Shown in pieces: positions 38,840 to 51,892 of a stretch of 64,000 nt of DNA; the stretch's first letter is position 1; every line of letters starts with the position of its first letter. The notes beneath the pieces were generated by a model, which did not search any database, had not been told where the DNA came from, and worked only from the letters and a program-made list of their open reading frames with translations. The position numbers were made by a program, and so were the translations under genes. Source of the stretch: Sorghum bicolor (lineage: Eukaryota > Streptophyta > Magnoliopsida > Poales > Poaceae); assembly GCF_000003195.3 (NCBI RefSeq), contig NW_018396407.1, positions 62,001 to 126,000 on the forward strand, written 5' to 3'.

Positions 38840-39859
38840 ACTCAACAAAGGTTATGTACATGAGTCTCTTAGTCCTTGTGCTGTTCCGGTTATTCTGGTG
38901 CCTAAGAAAGATGGAACATGGCGTATGTGTGTCGATTGTAGGGCTATTAATAATATCACCATTCGATATCGACACCCTATTCCCCGTTTAGATGATATGC
39001 TTGATGAATTGAGTGGTGTTGTTGTGTTTTCCAAAGTTGATTTGCGTAGTGGGTACCATCAGATTCGTATGAAATTGGGAGATGAATGGAAAACTGCTTT
39101 CAAAACTAAATTTGGCTTATATGAGTGGTTAGTAATGCCGTTTGGATTAACTAATGCTCCCAGTACTTTCATGAGACTAATGAACGAGGTTTTGCGAGCT
39201 TTCGTTGGAAAATTTGTTGTAGTCTATTTTGATGATATATTGATTTACAGCAAATCTATGGATGAACATCTTGATTATTTACATGTTGTTTTTAATGCTC
39301 TATGTGATGCACGTTTATTTGGTAACCTTGAGAAGTGCATGTTTTTCACCGATCGAATGTCTTTTCTTGGCTATGTTGTGACTCCACAGGGAATTGACGT
39401 TGACCAAGCCAAGGTGGAAGCTATACAGGGATGGCCTATACCAAAGACTATCACCCAGGTGCGGAGTTTCCTAGGACTTGCTGGATTTTATCGCCGTTTT
39501 GTGAAGGATTTTAGCACCATTGCTGTACCATTGAATGAGCTTACAAAGAAGGGAGTGCCTTTTGAATGGGGTAAAGCACAAGAGAAATCTTTTAACATGT
39601 TGAAAGATAAGCTAACTCATGCACCTCTCCTACAACTTCCTGATTTTAATAAGACTTTTGAGCTTGAATGTGATGCTAGTGGAGTTGGTTTGGGTGGTGT
39701 TTTGTTACAAGAGGGTAACCTATGCATATTTTAGTGAGAATTGAGTGGGCCTGTCTCAATTATCTACTTATGATAAAGACTTTGGCTCTTGTCGACATTA
39801 GAGACATGCACATATTGTGCCAAGGACAGCTGTGCATACTTTCCAATGCCTTTTTTTTC
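38840..39859 (+). pseudogene. Reverse transcriptase and start of RNase H
   Basis: This is the best preserved domain: a continuous frame runs from about 38840 to 39714. Motifs in order are VDCRAINN (38931), [13 protein letters not shown] with the first catalytic Asp (39039), [12 protein letters not shown], and the catalytic YFDD box (39225-39236). [11 protein letters not shown] and the connection segment [15 protein letters not shown] follow. RNase H begins with [13 protein letters not shown]. The frame breaks at about 39715, and the next 145 bases up to the gap look like coding sequence with many single-base losses. YFDD in place of YVDD is normal in this group. Reverse transcription would take place in cytoplasmic particles. 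Confidence 0.88.
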
Positions 39860-40455
39860 NNNNNNNNNNNNNNNNNNNNNNNNNNNNNNNNNNNNNNNNN
39901 NNNNNNNNNNNNNNNNNNNNNNNNNNNNNNNNNNNNNNNNNNNNNNNNNNNNNNNNNNNNNNNNNNNNNNNNNNNNNNNNNNNNNNNNNNNNNNNNNNNN
40001 NNNNNNNNNNNNNNNNNNNNNNNNNNNNNNNNNNNNNNNNNNNNNNNNNNNNNNNNNNNNNNNNNNNNNNNNNNNNNNNNNNNNNNNNNNNNNNNNNNNN
40101 NNNNNNNNNNNNNNNNNNNNNNNNNNNNNNNNNNNNNNNNNNNNNNNNNNNNNNNNNNNNNNNNNNNNNNNNNNNNNNNNNNNNNNNNNNNNNNNNNNNN
40201 NNNNNNNNNNNNNNNNNNNNNNNNNNNNNNNNNNNNNNNNNNNNNNNNNNNNNNNNNNNNNNNNNNNNNNNNNNNNNNNNNNNNNNNNNNNNNNNNNNNN
40301 NNNNNNNNNNNNNNNNNNNNNNNNNNNNNNNNNNNNNNNNNNNNNNNNNNNNNNNNNNNNNNNNNNNNNNNNNNNNNNNNNNNNNNNNNNNNNNNNNNNN
40401 NNNNNNNNNNNNNNNNNNNNNNNNNNNNNNNNNNNNNNNNNNNNNNNNNNNNNNN
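39860..40455. other. Assembly gap (596 N)
   Basis: A run of undetermined bases inside the pol region. It hides the rest of RNase H and the zinc-binding and first catalytic part of integrase. Open frames spanning it are artefacts. The left edge is a run of T (39851-39858), and the flanking sequence shows clustered single-base losses. Confidence 0.99.
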
Positions 40456-41366
40456 ACTGATGATGCTACCATATTGCTGATTTGTTCTTTCGAGAAATTG
40501 TTCGCTTACATGGTGTGCCCAACACAATTGTTTCTGATCATGATGCTAAATTTCTTAGTCATTTTTGGAAGACTTTGTGGACAAAATTGGGGACTAAACT
40601 TTTATTTTCTACTACATGTCATGCCCAAACTGATGGTCAAACTGAGGTTGTGAATAGAACTTTGTCAACCATGTTAAGAGCTATTTTAAAGAAAGAACAT
40701 TAAAATGTGGGAAGAATGTTTGCCTCATATTGAATTTTCTTATAATCGATCGTTGCATTCTACTACAAAAATGAGCCCGTTTTAGTTTGTTTATGGTTTG
40801 TTGCCTCGAGCTCCAGTAGATTTAATGCCTTTGCCATCTTCTGAAATAGTAAATTTTGATGCTACTAAGCGTGCTGAATTGATGTTGAAACTGCATGAAA
40901 CAACAAAGCAAAACATAGAGCATATGAATGCTAAGTATAAGCTTGTGGGTGATAAAGGAAGAAAGGAATTAAAATTTGAACCTAGAGACTTAGTTTGGTT
41001 GCATTTGAGAAAAGATAGATTTCCTAAACTACGCAAATCCAAATTGTTACCTAGGGCTGCAGGACCGTTTAAAGTGCTAAAGAAAGTTAATGACAATGCA
41101 TTGAGCTTAAATTGTCTGTAGATTTTGGTGTTAGTCCCACATTTAACATTTCAGATTTGAGGCCATATTTGGGAGAAGAGGATGAGTTTCAGTCGAGGAC
41201 GACTCAAATGCAAGAAGGGGAGAATGATGAGGACATCAACGGCGATGCATCCACACCGCCGACACCAATACCTATTGCTGGTCCACTTACTTGTGCTCGT
41301 GCTCGTCAACTTAATCATCAAGTGAGTTCCTTCTTATGCTCTTGTCCATCTTGTTTAGACCCTTGA
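40456..41366 (+). pseudogene. Integrase C-terminal half
   Basis: Integrase inserts the cDNA into the genome. The first intact part reads [17 protein letters not shown] followed by the SDHDAKF block with the second catalytic Asp, then [12 protein letters not shown] with the catalytic Glu. A frameshift near 40700 leads to [18 protein letters not shown] and a TAG near 40783. The frame then stays open through LLPRAPVDLMPLP and the GPFKVLKKVNDNA module, typical of the integrase C-terminus in this group. Another frameshift near 41105 precedes VSPTFNISDLRPYLG, and the frame ends at 41366. No classical chromodomain is visible, as in several grass chromovirus groups. The first catalytic Asp is in the gap. 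Confidence 0.82.
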
Positions 41367-42145
41367 AACACGTGCACTTTTGTTTTGATTAGGAACCAAG
41401 GAGAAGACCGAAAGGGACAAGGACTCATGTTGGCTGGATTCGGACTACAACAAAGCACCAACTTGTGATCGTCACCATGGTTGCATACGGATTCGGATTG
41501 GGGTGCTTCAGGACTAGTTGGAAAAGCTTATAAAAACTACTTTCATATGAGTCAAATCCCATGATGATATCTGTTCCGCAGCAGCGGCAAAGATTTAATT
41601 ACCATTGAGAGGTCTTGCTGTCTAGGGTGCTGTGTCATCTTATTTTGGGCTGATGGCCCATGTATCAAGTTGGGTCCATTACGGACATGTCCTAGGGTTA
41701 AACCATGACCCTAGACCTCCTTTGGTCGTCCTTTAGGGTACTTAAGGTCCCTATAGCCGCTGCCACACAGTTGGGTTTTGATTAGATCAAGTTTAGCCTT
41801 CGCTACTTGCTTGTAAACGCGCGTGCTGATCCAGCCGCCTGTCTTCTTGGTTTCGGAACCCGACTTCATTGGAGATAGAGTTTGAAACTTTTGTTTACAT
41901 ATAGTAATTCAGTAATTGTTCTACTTGTTCTTGCTGGTTCTTCGATTGCTTACAGGACGAGTGCCCTAGTGGCCGGCTGTCGCGCTTCACAAGATCGTGA
42001 CAGCCATTGGAGGTGGTGTATCGGTTGCTAAGGCGCGGCCTTGGAGGGCTGCAGTCGGGCCATGAACGTTAACTCCGTTCACCAATCGAGTTACCCAGCA
42101 CCTCTCATCGAAAGATTGGGTAAAAACCCTAATGGGTTCTTATCA
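41367..42145 (+). other. Non-coding tail and probable 3' LTR of the chromovirus-like element
   Basis: About 780 bp between the last coding frame and the satellite. It ends TTCTTATCA at 42145. A TGATGATATC at 41562 would pair with this end as a TGAT...ATCA LTR of about 584 bp. The start is not certain, because no second LTR remains for comparison and no clear polypurine tract precedes it. Confidence 0.55.
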
Positions 42146-45100
42146 TGGAATCTTGCTTCGGTTCATTTACAGACAGTGTTTGTTTTGGTAGAAGATATAT
42201 GCACGGTTTACGCCTAGTGCACCATAGGCTAAGAAACCATTTTAGACGCACCCGATGGTACTCGTAGTTGAAGAGGGTCAAGTGAAGGCTCGATTTGGTC
42301 TGTTCGGATATAATGCTAATCTTGATGCAAGATAGTTGCACAGTTTGCATGGAACGTACCATATGTTAAGAAATCAATTTGGACGCACCCAATGGAACTC
42401 CTAGATGACGTGTGTCATATGGAATCTCGCTTCGGTCTGTATGGAGACAATGTTAGTTTCGGTGCAAGATAGGTGCATAGTTTGTGCCTAATGCACCATA
42501 GTCTAAAAAACCATTTTTGACGCACCTGTTTGCACTCCTAGATGAAGAGGCTCAAGTGGAAGCTCGGTTTGATCTGTTTGGAGATAGTGCTAATCTTGAT
42601 GCAAGATAGGTGCACGGTTTGCATGGAACATACCATATGCTTGGAAATCAATTTGGATGCTCCCGATGGAACTCCTTGATGACGTGTGTCATATGGAATC
42701 TCGTTTTGGTCTGTTTAGAAATAGTGTTAGTTTTGATGCAAGATATGTGCATGGTTTGGGCCTAATGCACCATAGCCTAAGAAAACATTTTGGAAGCACC
42801 TGTTGGTACTTCGGTGAAGAGGCTCAAGTGGAAGCTCGGTTTGATCTATTTTGGAGATAGTGCTAATCTTGATGCAAGATAGGTGCATGATTTGCAAGGA
42901 ACATACCATATGCATAAAAATCAAATTGGACGCACCCAATGGAACTCCTAGATGACGTGTGTCTTACAGAATCTTGCTTCGGTTTGTTTGTAGACAGTGT
43001 AAGTTTTAGTGCAAGATAGGTGCACAGTTTGTGCCTAATGCACCATAGTCTAAGACACCATTTTGGATGCACTATTTGGTACTCCTGGGTGAAGAGGCTC
43101 AAGTGGAAGCTTGGTTCGGTCAGTTTGGAGATAGTGCTAATCCTTATGCAAGGTAGGTGCATGGTTTGCATGGAATGTACCATATGCTTGGAAATCAATT
43201 TGGATGCACCCGATGAACTCCTTGATGACGTGTGTGATATGGAATCTCGCTTCGGTCCATTTGGAGACATTGTTAGTTTCGGTGCAAGATAGGTGCACAG
43301 TTTGCACCTAATGCACCATAGTCTAAGAAACCATTTTGGACGCACTTGTTGGAACTCCTAGGTGAAGGGGCTCAAGTGGAAGCTCGGTTCGGTCTGTTTG
43401 GAGATAGTGCCAATCTTGTAGTAAGATAGGTGCACGGTTTGCATGGAACACACCTAATGCTTGGAAATCAATCTGGACACAGTGTTAGTTTTGGTGCAAG
43501 ATAGGTGCAAGGTTTGCACACAATGCAGCATAGGCTAAGAAACCATTTTGACACACCCGATGTTACTCCTAGGTAAAAGGCTCAAGTGAAAGCTTTGTTT
43601 GGTCTATTTGGAGATAGTGCTAATCTTGATGCAAGATAGATGCACGGTATGCATGGAACATACCATATGCTTAGAAATTAATTTGGACACACCCGATAGA
43701 ACTCCTTGATGACGTGTGTCATATGGAATCTCGCTTTAGTGTGCATAGATAGAGTATTAGTTTCGGTGCAAGATATGTGCACGGTTTGCGCTTAATGCAC
43801 CAAAGTCTAAGAAACCATCTTGGAAGCACCTGTTGGTATTCCTAGGTGAAGAGGCTCAAGTCAAGGCTCGGTTCAGTCTGTTTAGAGTAGTGGTAATCTT
43901 GATGCAAGGTAGGTGCACGATTTGCATGGAACATACCATATGCTCAGAAATCAATTTGGACGCACCAGATGGAACTCCTAGATGACATGTGTCATATGGA
44001 ATCTCACTTCGGTCCATTTAGAGATAGTATTCGTTTCGATGCAAGATAGGTGCACGGTTTGCACCTAATGCATATAGGATAAGAAACCATTTTGGACGCA
44101 CTCGATGGTACTCCTAGGTCAAGGGGCTCAAGTGAAAGATCGGTTTTGTCTTTTTGGAGATAGTGTTAATCTTGATGCAAGATAGATGCACAGTTTGCAT
44201 GGTACATATGATATGCTCAGAAATCAATTAGGACGCACCTGATATAACTCCTTGATGATGTGTGTCATATGGAATCTTGCTTCGGTTTGTTTAGAGGCAG
44301 TGTTAGTTTTGGTAGAAGATATGTGCACGGTTTATACCTAATGCACCATAGGCTAAAAAACCATTTTAGACACACCCGATGGTACTCGTAGTTGAAGAGG
44401 CTCAAGTGGAGGCTCAATTTGGTCTGTTCAGATATAGTGCTAATCTTGATGCAAGGTAGATGCACGGTTTGCATGGAACATACCATATGCTCCGAAATCA
44501 ATTAGTACACACCCAATGGAACTCCTAGATGAGATGTGTCATATGGAATCTTGCTTCGGTCCATTTGTGACATTGTCAGTTTTAGTGCAAGATAGGTGCA
44601 CAGTTTGTGCCTAATGCACCATAGTCTAAAAAACCATTTTGGACGCACTATTTGGTACTCCTAGGTGAAGAGGCTCAAGTGGAAGCTCGGCTCGGTCTGT
44701 TTAGAGACAGTGCTAATCTTGATGCAACATAGGTGCACGGTTTGCATGGAACATACCATATGCTTGGAAATCAATTTGGATGCACCCGATGGAACTCCTT
44801 GATAACGTGTGTCATATGGAATCTCGCTATGGACTGTTTAGAAACAATGTTAGTTTCGGTGCAAGATATGTGCATGGTTTGCGCCTAATGCACCATAGTC
44901 TACGAAACAATTTTGGAAGCACCTGTTGGTACTTCGGTGAAGAGGCTCAAGTGGAAGCTCGGTTTGATTTGTTTGAAGATAGTGCTAATCTTGATGCAAG
45001 ATAGGTGCATGATTTGCAAGGAACATACCATATGCTTAGAAATCAATTTGGACACACCCAATGGAACTCCTAGATGGCGTGTCTCATATGGAATCTTATC

Positions 45101-48083
45101 GGTCTGTTTGTAGACATTGTATGTTTTAGTGCAAGATAGGTGCACAGTTTGTGTCTAATGCACCATAGTCTAATAAACCATTTTGGACGCACTATTTGGT
45201 ACTCCTAGGTGAAAAGGCTCAAGTGGAAGCTTGGTTCGGTCAGTTTAGAGATAGTGCTAATCCTTATGCAAGGTAGGTGCATGATTTGCATGGAACATAC
45301 CATATGCTTGGAAATCAATTTGGATGCACCTGATGGAACTCCTTGATGACGTGTGTCATATGGAATCTCGCTTCGGTCCATTTGGAGACATTGTTAGTTT
45401 CGGTGCAAGATAGGTGCACAGTTTGCACCTAATGCACCAGAGTCTAAGAAACCATTTTGGACGCACTTGTTGGTACTCCTAGGTGAAGGGGCTCAAGTGG
45501 ATGCTCGGTTCGGTCTGTTTGGAGATAGTGCCAATCTTGTAGTAAGATAGGTGCACGGTTTGCATGGAACACACCTAATGCTTGGAAATCAATCTGGACA
45601 CACATGATGGAACTCCTAGATGATGTGTGTCATACGAAATCTTGCTTCGGTTTGTTTTGGAGACACTGTTACTTTCGGTGCAAGATAGGTGCAAGGTTTG
45701 CACATAATGCTGCCTAGGCTAAGAAACCATTTTGGATGCACCCGATGGTACTCTTAGGTAAAAGGCTCAAGTGAAAGCTCGGTTTGGTGTATTTGGAGAT
45801 AGTGCTAATCTTGATGCAAGATAGATGCACGGTCTGCATGGAACGTACCATATGCTTAGAAATTAATTTGGACACACCCGATAGAACTCCTTGATGACGT
45901 GTGTCATATGGAATCTTGCTTCGGTGTGCTTAGAGACAATATTAGTTTCGATGCAAGATATGTGCATGGTTTGTGCCTAATGCACCAAAGTCTAAGAAAC
46001 CATTTTGGAAGCACCTGTTGGTACTCCTAGGTGAAGAGGCACAAGTGGAGGCTTGGATCGTTCTATTTAGAGATAGTGTTAATCTTGATGCAAGATAGGT
46101 GCATGATTTGCATGGAACATACCATATGCTCAGAAATCAATTTGGACGCACCAGATGGAACTCCTAGATGACATGTGTCACATGGAATCTCACTTTGGTC
46201 CGTTTAGAGACAGTGTTACTTTTGGTGCAAAATAGGTGCACGGTTTGCACCTAATGCACCATAGGATAAGAAAACATTTTAGATGCACCCGACGATGGTA
46301 CTCCAAGGTCAAGGGGCTCAAGTGAAAGCTCGGTTTGGTCTGTTTGGAGATAGTGTTAATCTTGATGCAAGATAGATGCACGGTTTGCATGGAAGATACC
46401 ATATGCTCAGAAATCAATTAGGACACCCATGGAACTCCTAGATGACGTGTGTCATATGGAATCTTGCTTCAGTCCATTTGTAACATTGTAAGTTTTAGTG
46501 CAAGATAGGTGCACAGTTTGTGCCTAATGCACCATAGTCTAAGAAACCATTTTGGACGCACTATTTGGTACTTCTGGGTGAAGAGGGTCAAGTGGAAGCT
46601 TGGTTTGGTCAGTTTGGAGATAGTGCTAATCCTTATGCAAGGTAGGTGCATGGTTTGCATGGAACATACCATATGCTTGGAAATCAATTTGGATGCACCC
46701 GATGGAACTCCTTGATGATATGTAATCTCGCTTCGGTCCATTTGGAGACATTGTTAGTTTCGGTGCAAGATAGGTGCACAGTTTGCACCTAATGCACCAT
46801 AGTCTAAGAAACCGTTTTGGACGCACTTGTTGGTACTCCTAGGTGACGGGGCTCTGTTGAATGCCCGGTTTGGTCTATTTGGAGATAGATCTAATCTTGA
46901 TGCAACATAGGTGCACGGTTTGCATGGAACATACCAAATGCTTGCAAATCAATCTGGACGTACATGATGGAACTCCTAGATGAGGTGTGTCATACGAAAT
47001 CTTGCTTCAGTCTGTAAGGAGACAGAGTTAGTTTCAGTGCAAGATAGGTGCAAGGTTTGCACATAATGCAGCATAGGCTAAGAAACCATTTTAGACGCAC
47101 CCGATGGTACTCCTAGGTAAAAGGCTCAAATGAAACTCGGTTTGGTCTATTTGGAGATAATGCTAATCTTGATGCAAGATAGATGCACGGTCTGCATGGA
47201 ATGTACCATATGCTTAGAAATTAATTTGGACACACTCGATAGAACTCCTTGATGACATGTGTCATATGGAATCTTGTTATTGTGTGCTTAGAGACAGTAT
47301 TAGTTTCGGTGCAAGATATGTGCACAATTTGCGCCTAATGCTCCAAAGTCTAAGAAACCATTTTGGAAGCACCTGTTGGTACTCCTAGGTGAAGAGGCTC
47401 AAGTGGAGGCTCGGTTCGGTCAGTTTAGAGATAGTGCTAATCTTGATGCAAGATAGGTGCACGATTTGCATAGAACATACCATATGCTCAGAAATCAATT
47501 TGGACGCACTAGATGGAACTGCTAGATGACATGTGTCATATGGAATCTCACTTCGGTCCGTTTAGAGACAGTGTTAGTTTCGGTGCAAGATAGGTGCACG
47601 GTTTGCACCTAATGCACCATAGGATAAGAAACCATTTGGGACACACCCGATGGTACTCCTAGGTCAAGGTGTTCAATTGAAAGCTCGGTTTGGTCTGTTT
47701 GGAGATAGTGCTAATCTTGATGCAAGATAGATGCACGGTTTGCATGGAACATATGATATGCTTAGAAATCAATTAGGACACACCTGATATAACTCCTTGA
47801 TGATGTGTGTGATATGGAATCTTGCTTTGGTTCGTTTAGAGATAGTGTTAGTTTTGGTAGAAGATATGTGCACGGTTTACGCCTAATGCAGCATGGGCTA
47901 AGAAACCGTTTTAGACGCACACGATGGTACTCGTAGTTGAAGAGGCTCAAGTGGAGGGTCAATTTGGTCTGTTCTAATATAGTTCTTATCTTGATGCAAG
48001 ACAGTTGCACAGTTTGCATGGAACGTACCATAGGTTAAGAAATCAATTTGGACGCACCTAATGGAACTCCTAGATGACGTGTG
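42146..48083 (+). repeat. 137-bp satellite array, block 3
   Basis: 5.9 kb of the same satellite in the same orientation, starting in mid-monomer (TGGAATCTTGCTTCGG) and ending in mid-monomer at GATGACGTGTGTG. The diagnostic GGTAGAAGATATG variant occurs at 42187, 44311 and 47856. The first interval (2124) approximates 16 monomers and the second (3545) about 26. A truncated junction is visible near 43470, where two different monomers are fused. No genes. Confidence 0.85.
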
Positions 48084-49737
48084 TGTTGGGTATTCTGAAC
48101 ATCATTACCAAAAGTAGACTAAGTTCTCTCAATCTGGTAACGATGCCAAAAATGCCAAACCTATCCCTCACACCACATAAGCCAAGTTGTCATCCCTAGC
48201 ATGATATAAGAGACGCGGTATTGAAATATGCAATTGCTCTTCTAAAAAAATAATGAACGGGATCTGCAAGCGCACGGATTAATACCGATGTAGCATTTTA
48301 ACCGGGAAGTATTCCAGGTATCGTTATTTATATTTTTACCACTGGGAAGGGATTAGCAATCATCAATATTAATTAAAGAATAGAATATGAGATTGAGCAT
48401 CTATCATAGCATGTATAATTGAGAACATTATATCTAACTCTTCATACAGGGATAAGTGTCACATAAAAGATATATGAAATAATAATAGTGACAAGAATAA
48501 CTAATCTGATCTAGCCACATAATAAATATGATAAGCACCTCAATTATATACTCTAGAAAGTCATTAGCATGGTATTAGAATGAACTACAAGAATATTCCC
48601 TAAGTTATTCTCAACTATATAGTCTAGCATTATCATAGTTAGTGCAAGCATACTTAGCAATCATTGTCAGACAAGACTACGCCCATGCATAGTGATATTA
48701 GCAAGGAATATGAGAAACATAGCAATCACTCCCCTGTAATAATGTTGCTCTGCCAGCCCAATACACGAGAGGGTGACTATATAAGAATCAATGAAGCTGT
48801 CACTATCACAAACTACCCCACGATCTGGCATATTGGGTACAATCACAGATAAATACGGTATAAGCACCACGCCTACACAATATCTATCATTTACCCATGG
48901 ATCCGATGGATAAACGCTATACGATCCTAAGCATGTATATAGATCCAATCTAACTAAGCCAAGTACATAACTATGATAAACTAAGAACAATATAATCTTG
49001 AATATAAGCAAGTAGAGCAAAGTCATAAGCAATATATTGAAGTAGAACAAAGTCATATTCATAATATTGAAGAACAAAGATAATTAGAAAGCAATTAGAA
49101 GCACAATTAGAGAATTACCAAGAATCCTCTTGACAGATCTGGAAACCAATCGAAGATTGACTCCTTCTAGTTCTAATCCTATGTAGCTATGCTAATCTTG
49201 ATATCTAATTGATGTGGCGGCTCTAATCTTGATCAGAGGCTTCTTCTCCCTTGAAGAACAATGAATTAGGGTTGAGAGGCTCTCTCCTCCAGGGGCCAGG
49301 GGGTCTGGTTTTATAGTCCCTTCAAGTGAATATGGGCCATTGGATCAAACCGACATAGATTGTATGGTTTAGATTCATCCTTTAGGTCGGTGGAGATCTC
49401 CCACGAAGCAGAGTCCTGATTGGACTCAGGAGGTGGGCGGGCGCCTAGGAGAACAGGGCGGGCGCCCTGCCTCTGGCCCCGTTTCGCCTCCGCTTTGGTC
49501 TCGTGGCTTCTGGAGTCTTCTAGATGTAAGATAGTTGCGCGGCACGTTAATATCTCTATGTAATCCCGACGTGTGGGCCTTTCTTCCTTATTTCCTGATA
49601 ACCCCCTGCAGAAATAGACAAACACCAAAACTCGTGGAATTCTGTCAGATAAAACCCTAAGTCTAGATGTTGATTTCATTTGGATCCTTTTCTTTATTTA
49701 TTTGATAATTAAATTTGATACTTAAGGACCGTCAACG
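48084..49737 (-). repeat. Left LTR of the Athila-type element (3' LTR in element sense)
   Basis: About 1,654 bp. The left end TGTTGGG is fixed by comparison with 54697. The right end is placed at GTCAACG from the polypurine tract beside it, as a one-mismatch partner of the TGTTG terminus, and could be off by a few bases. It contains a TATA box on the minus strand. An AT-rich open frame of 136 codons (48667-49077) is probably chance. Confidence 0.78.
49309..49315 (-). promoter_or_regulatory. TATA box in the Athila-type LTR
   Basis: TATAAAA on the minus strand, preceded by GAAGGGAC and followed by a pyrimidine- and purine-rich stretch, as in LTR core promoters. Transcription of the minus-strand element would start about 30 bases further left, near 49280. 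The equivalent position of the other LTR is not in the window. Confidence 0.55.
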
Positions 49738-49753
49738 AACTCCCCCAAGCTTA
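49738..49753 (-). other. Polypurine tract of the Athila-type element
   Basis: On the minus strand AAGCTTGGGGGAGTT lies directly before the LTR start. G-rich AAGCTTGGGGGAG tracts are common in grass Athila-type elements. It confirms the minus orientation. Confidence 0.72.
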
Positions 49754-51892
49754 CCTCTTGCTCGTCCCGGAGCAAGGATAGACTCAGCTATGGATCATAA
49801 ATTGTTGCAATATTTTTAAAATTTTGACAGTACAGATGCTTTTTAAATAAGATCTCATCTCTGAGTGAGAGTAAACTGTCAAGACTTAAAACTTACTTAC
49901 TTTACCTTCACCATGGGACTTGTAACTGTCACTTCTGTCTTGAGTAGTTAAAAGATAGAACAGTCTAGTCAAGTGCCATGTCTCTTATTCTTGATCAGCT
50001 ATAGCTCTGGGGTTTTTGCAGATTTTCAAATAAAACTCAGAGATTCCTTGTATGATTCTCTAAATCTCTCTTTTGTGGTATTTCTGGATCCTTACCAAGG
50101 CAGTAATGGTATATGCCTTCTCTCAAGATATGTAGTATTTATGGTATAAAGCATAGTGACATTGCCTTCTCTCTCACCCTACTCTAATAAGGCTTTAATA
50201 TCTGGAGCTCATAGGTGGGAGATAAAGTATACATACTTACAAGACATTTATTGCATAGTCAAACCATGGATCCAAAGAAACAAATCAATAAGTTTAATCA
50301 AGATGTGCATGTGTGGCGAATGAATGGTGTATGGTGATGATGGTGATAACAATGGTGAAAGTCTAATTCTACTTTGCTCTTTGAGGGGATACATACCTGC
50401 CTTGCTTTTTGAAACTTTATGAGGAGAATGAGATGCTCTTCTTTTTCTTTTCTCTCAGGTGGGTATCTTGTACCCCTAATTCTACTGTCGGACACTTGTC
50501 CATTTTTACCGCTCGTCTCACTTTTTCTTTTCTTTCGAGGTTCTGAGCACTTGCTCCTTTTTATTTCCTCGTTTTTTTTAAAAGCACTCATCTCTTGAGA
50601 TAATGTAGCAAGTGGTAGTAACAAGATAAATTGAGCATTTATTTCATAGGGAAAAATAGAAATATTTTTTTGTTATTCTCTCCCGGATTAGGAGTAGAAT
50701 ATTTTTGGGTGGTTCTGGAGATGGACATGGATGGATATATGTGGATGGTACTTCCGGAGTAGAAGTAGCATATATGAGTGAACGTGCAAGTGAAATCTTG
50801 ATTTAACCACATGACAGGCTCCTAAGGGTCTACACAGCTTGACCACACTCAATGCTCATAAGCAGTAAATAGTAAATGTGTGGCTCAAAGTCTAGCAAGC
50901 ATGTATATATGGCTGTGGTAGGAATTTAAACTCTCATCATACAGGAACTCATCATGCAACATTTTAAAGATTTTCAAAGATAAAATTCTCTAGAATTCTA
51001 GAATCTCTAGGAACAGATAAACAGCAGCTCAACCTTCCCATATCGTATCCGTTAACAACTTAGACTTCAGATCAAGTTTTCATCCCACAAGTTTAGGTCT
51101 AGAGCAAGATTTAAATTATAACAGTTATATCTAAACTTGAGAGAGAACTTAAAATGTGCAAACTAGGCAGAGCAACTATTCATCATATTCATGCTTAAGT
51201 TTTATTATTAAGATACAGATTAGCATAGCCACTTTATTTATTTAGTAAACATACTAAGCAAAAGACATATATATAAGCACGAAATCTTTATTTGGTTTTT
51301 TCATAGTTATGTATTTTAATATTCTAATATAATATAAGTATAAAGATAGGTAGAAATACTTAGCGAGATAAATGGGGGTGCTCTCCCCCAAGCTGAATTT
51401 TGACGTAATTTCTCTTGATGTAGGTAGCAGGCGGCAGAGGTGTATTTGAAAGTCAGCAGCATTCTGACAGCGATTAGAATGTCCTCCGTCTGCTAGTCTT
51501 CTTGATTCTTAAATTCTGCGGAGCTCAAATAGACAACAAAGCTTATGGAACTAATTAAGTGTTAGCATAAATATCTAGCCTTTATTATGTTGAGACTCCT
51601 TAATAATTATTACTCCCTGTTTTTATATTTTTATTTTATAAAGCAGAAAAAAAATTTTTATTTTATTTTTATGCCACCACAGTGAATGTACTTATGGGTT
51701 TTATGCCACTTGTATACTCACATGGGGCTTACTGTTTTTTTTTCATATTTTTATTTTCTTTTTAGGATAGTATGAACATGATAAACTAAGTAAACTATTT
51801 GAAATAATTGAAAGGGAAAGGATAACTACCAAGTTACCTCTTGGCAAGGCGTTCGGTGTTTTTAAGTCCTCCGAATGGGACTCTCCATTTTT
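49754..51892 (-). other. Non-coding internal region of the Athila-type element
   Basis: About 2.1 kb of AT-rich DNA between the protease frame and the polypurine tract. This is where pol or an envelope-like frame would lie in an autonomous Athila element. I see no YxDD box, integrase DDE block or long open frame; the longest minus frame is about 108 codons (50298-50624), low-complexity and unlike known proteins. Confidence 0.65.

Larger units (their letters stand above)
36290..42145 (+). mobile_element. Degenerate Ty3/gypsy chromovirus-like retrotransposon lacking its 5' LTR
   Basis: Order of parts on the plus strand: leader, gag with a CCHC zinc knuckle, protease, reverse transcriptase, RNase H, a gap of Ns, integrase, and a non-coding tail ending TTCTTATCA before the satellite resumes. 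This gag-PR-RT-RH-IN order defines Ty3/gypsy. The protein sequence resembles the abundant grass chromoviruses. Membership of the centromere-targeted CRM clade fits the satellite setting but is not proven. Stops and frameshifts interrupt nearly every domain. No 5' LTR or primer site is present: satellite passes straight into leader-like sequence at 36290. About 65 bp of satellite monomer is missing across the insertion, so a deletion accompanied or followed integration. Confidence 0.85.

Noticed and set aside
39722..40653. Open frames of 220-280 codons across 39860-40455
   Set aside because: They consist almost entirely of undetermined bases and exist only because N codons are not stops.
48667..49077. 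136-codon hydrophobic frame on the minus strand in the Athila-type LTR
   Set aside because: AT-rich LTR sequence, no recognisable domain, and no second LTR copy covering it for comparison.
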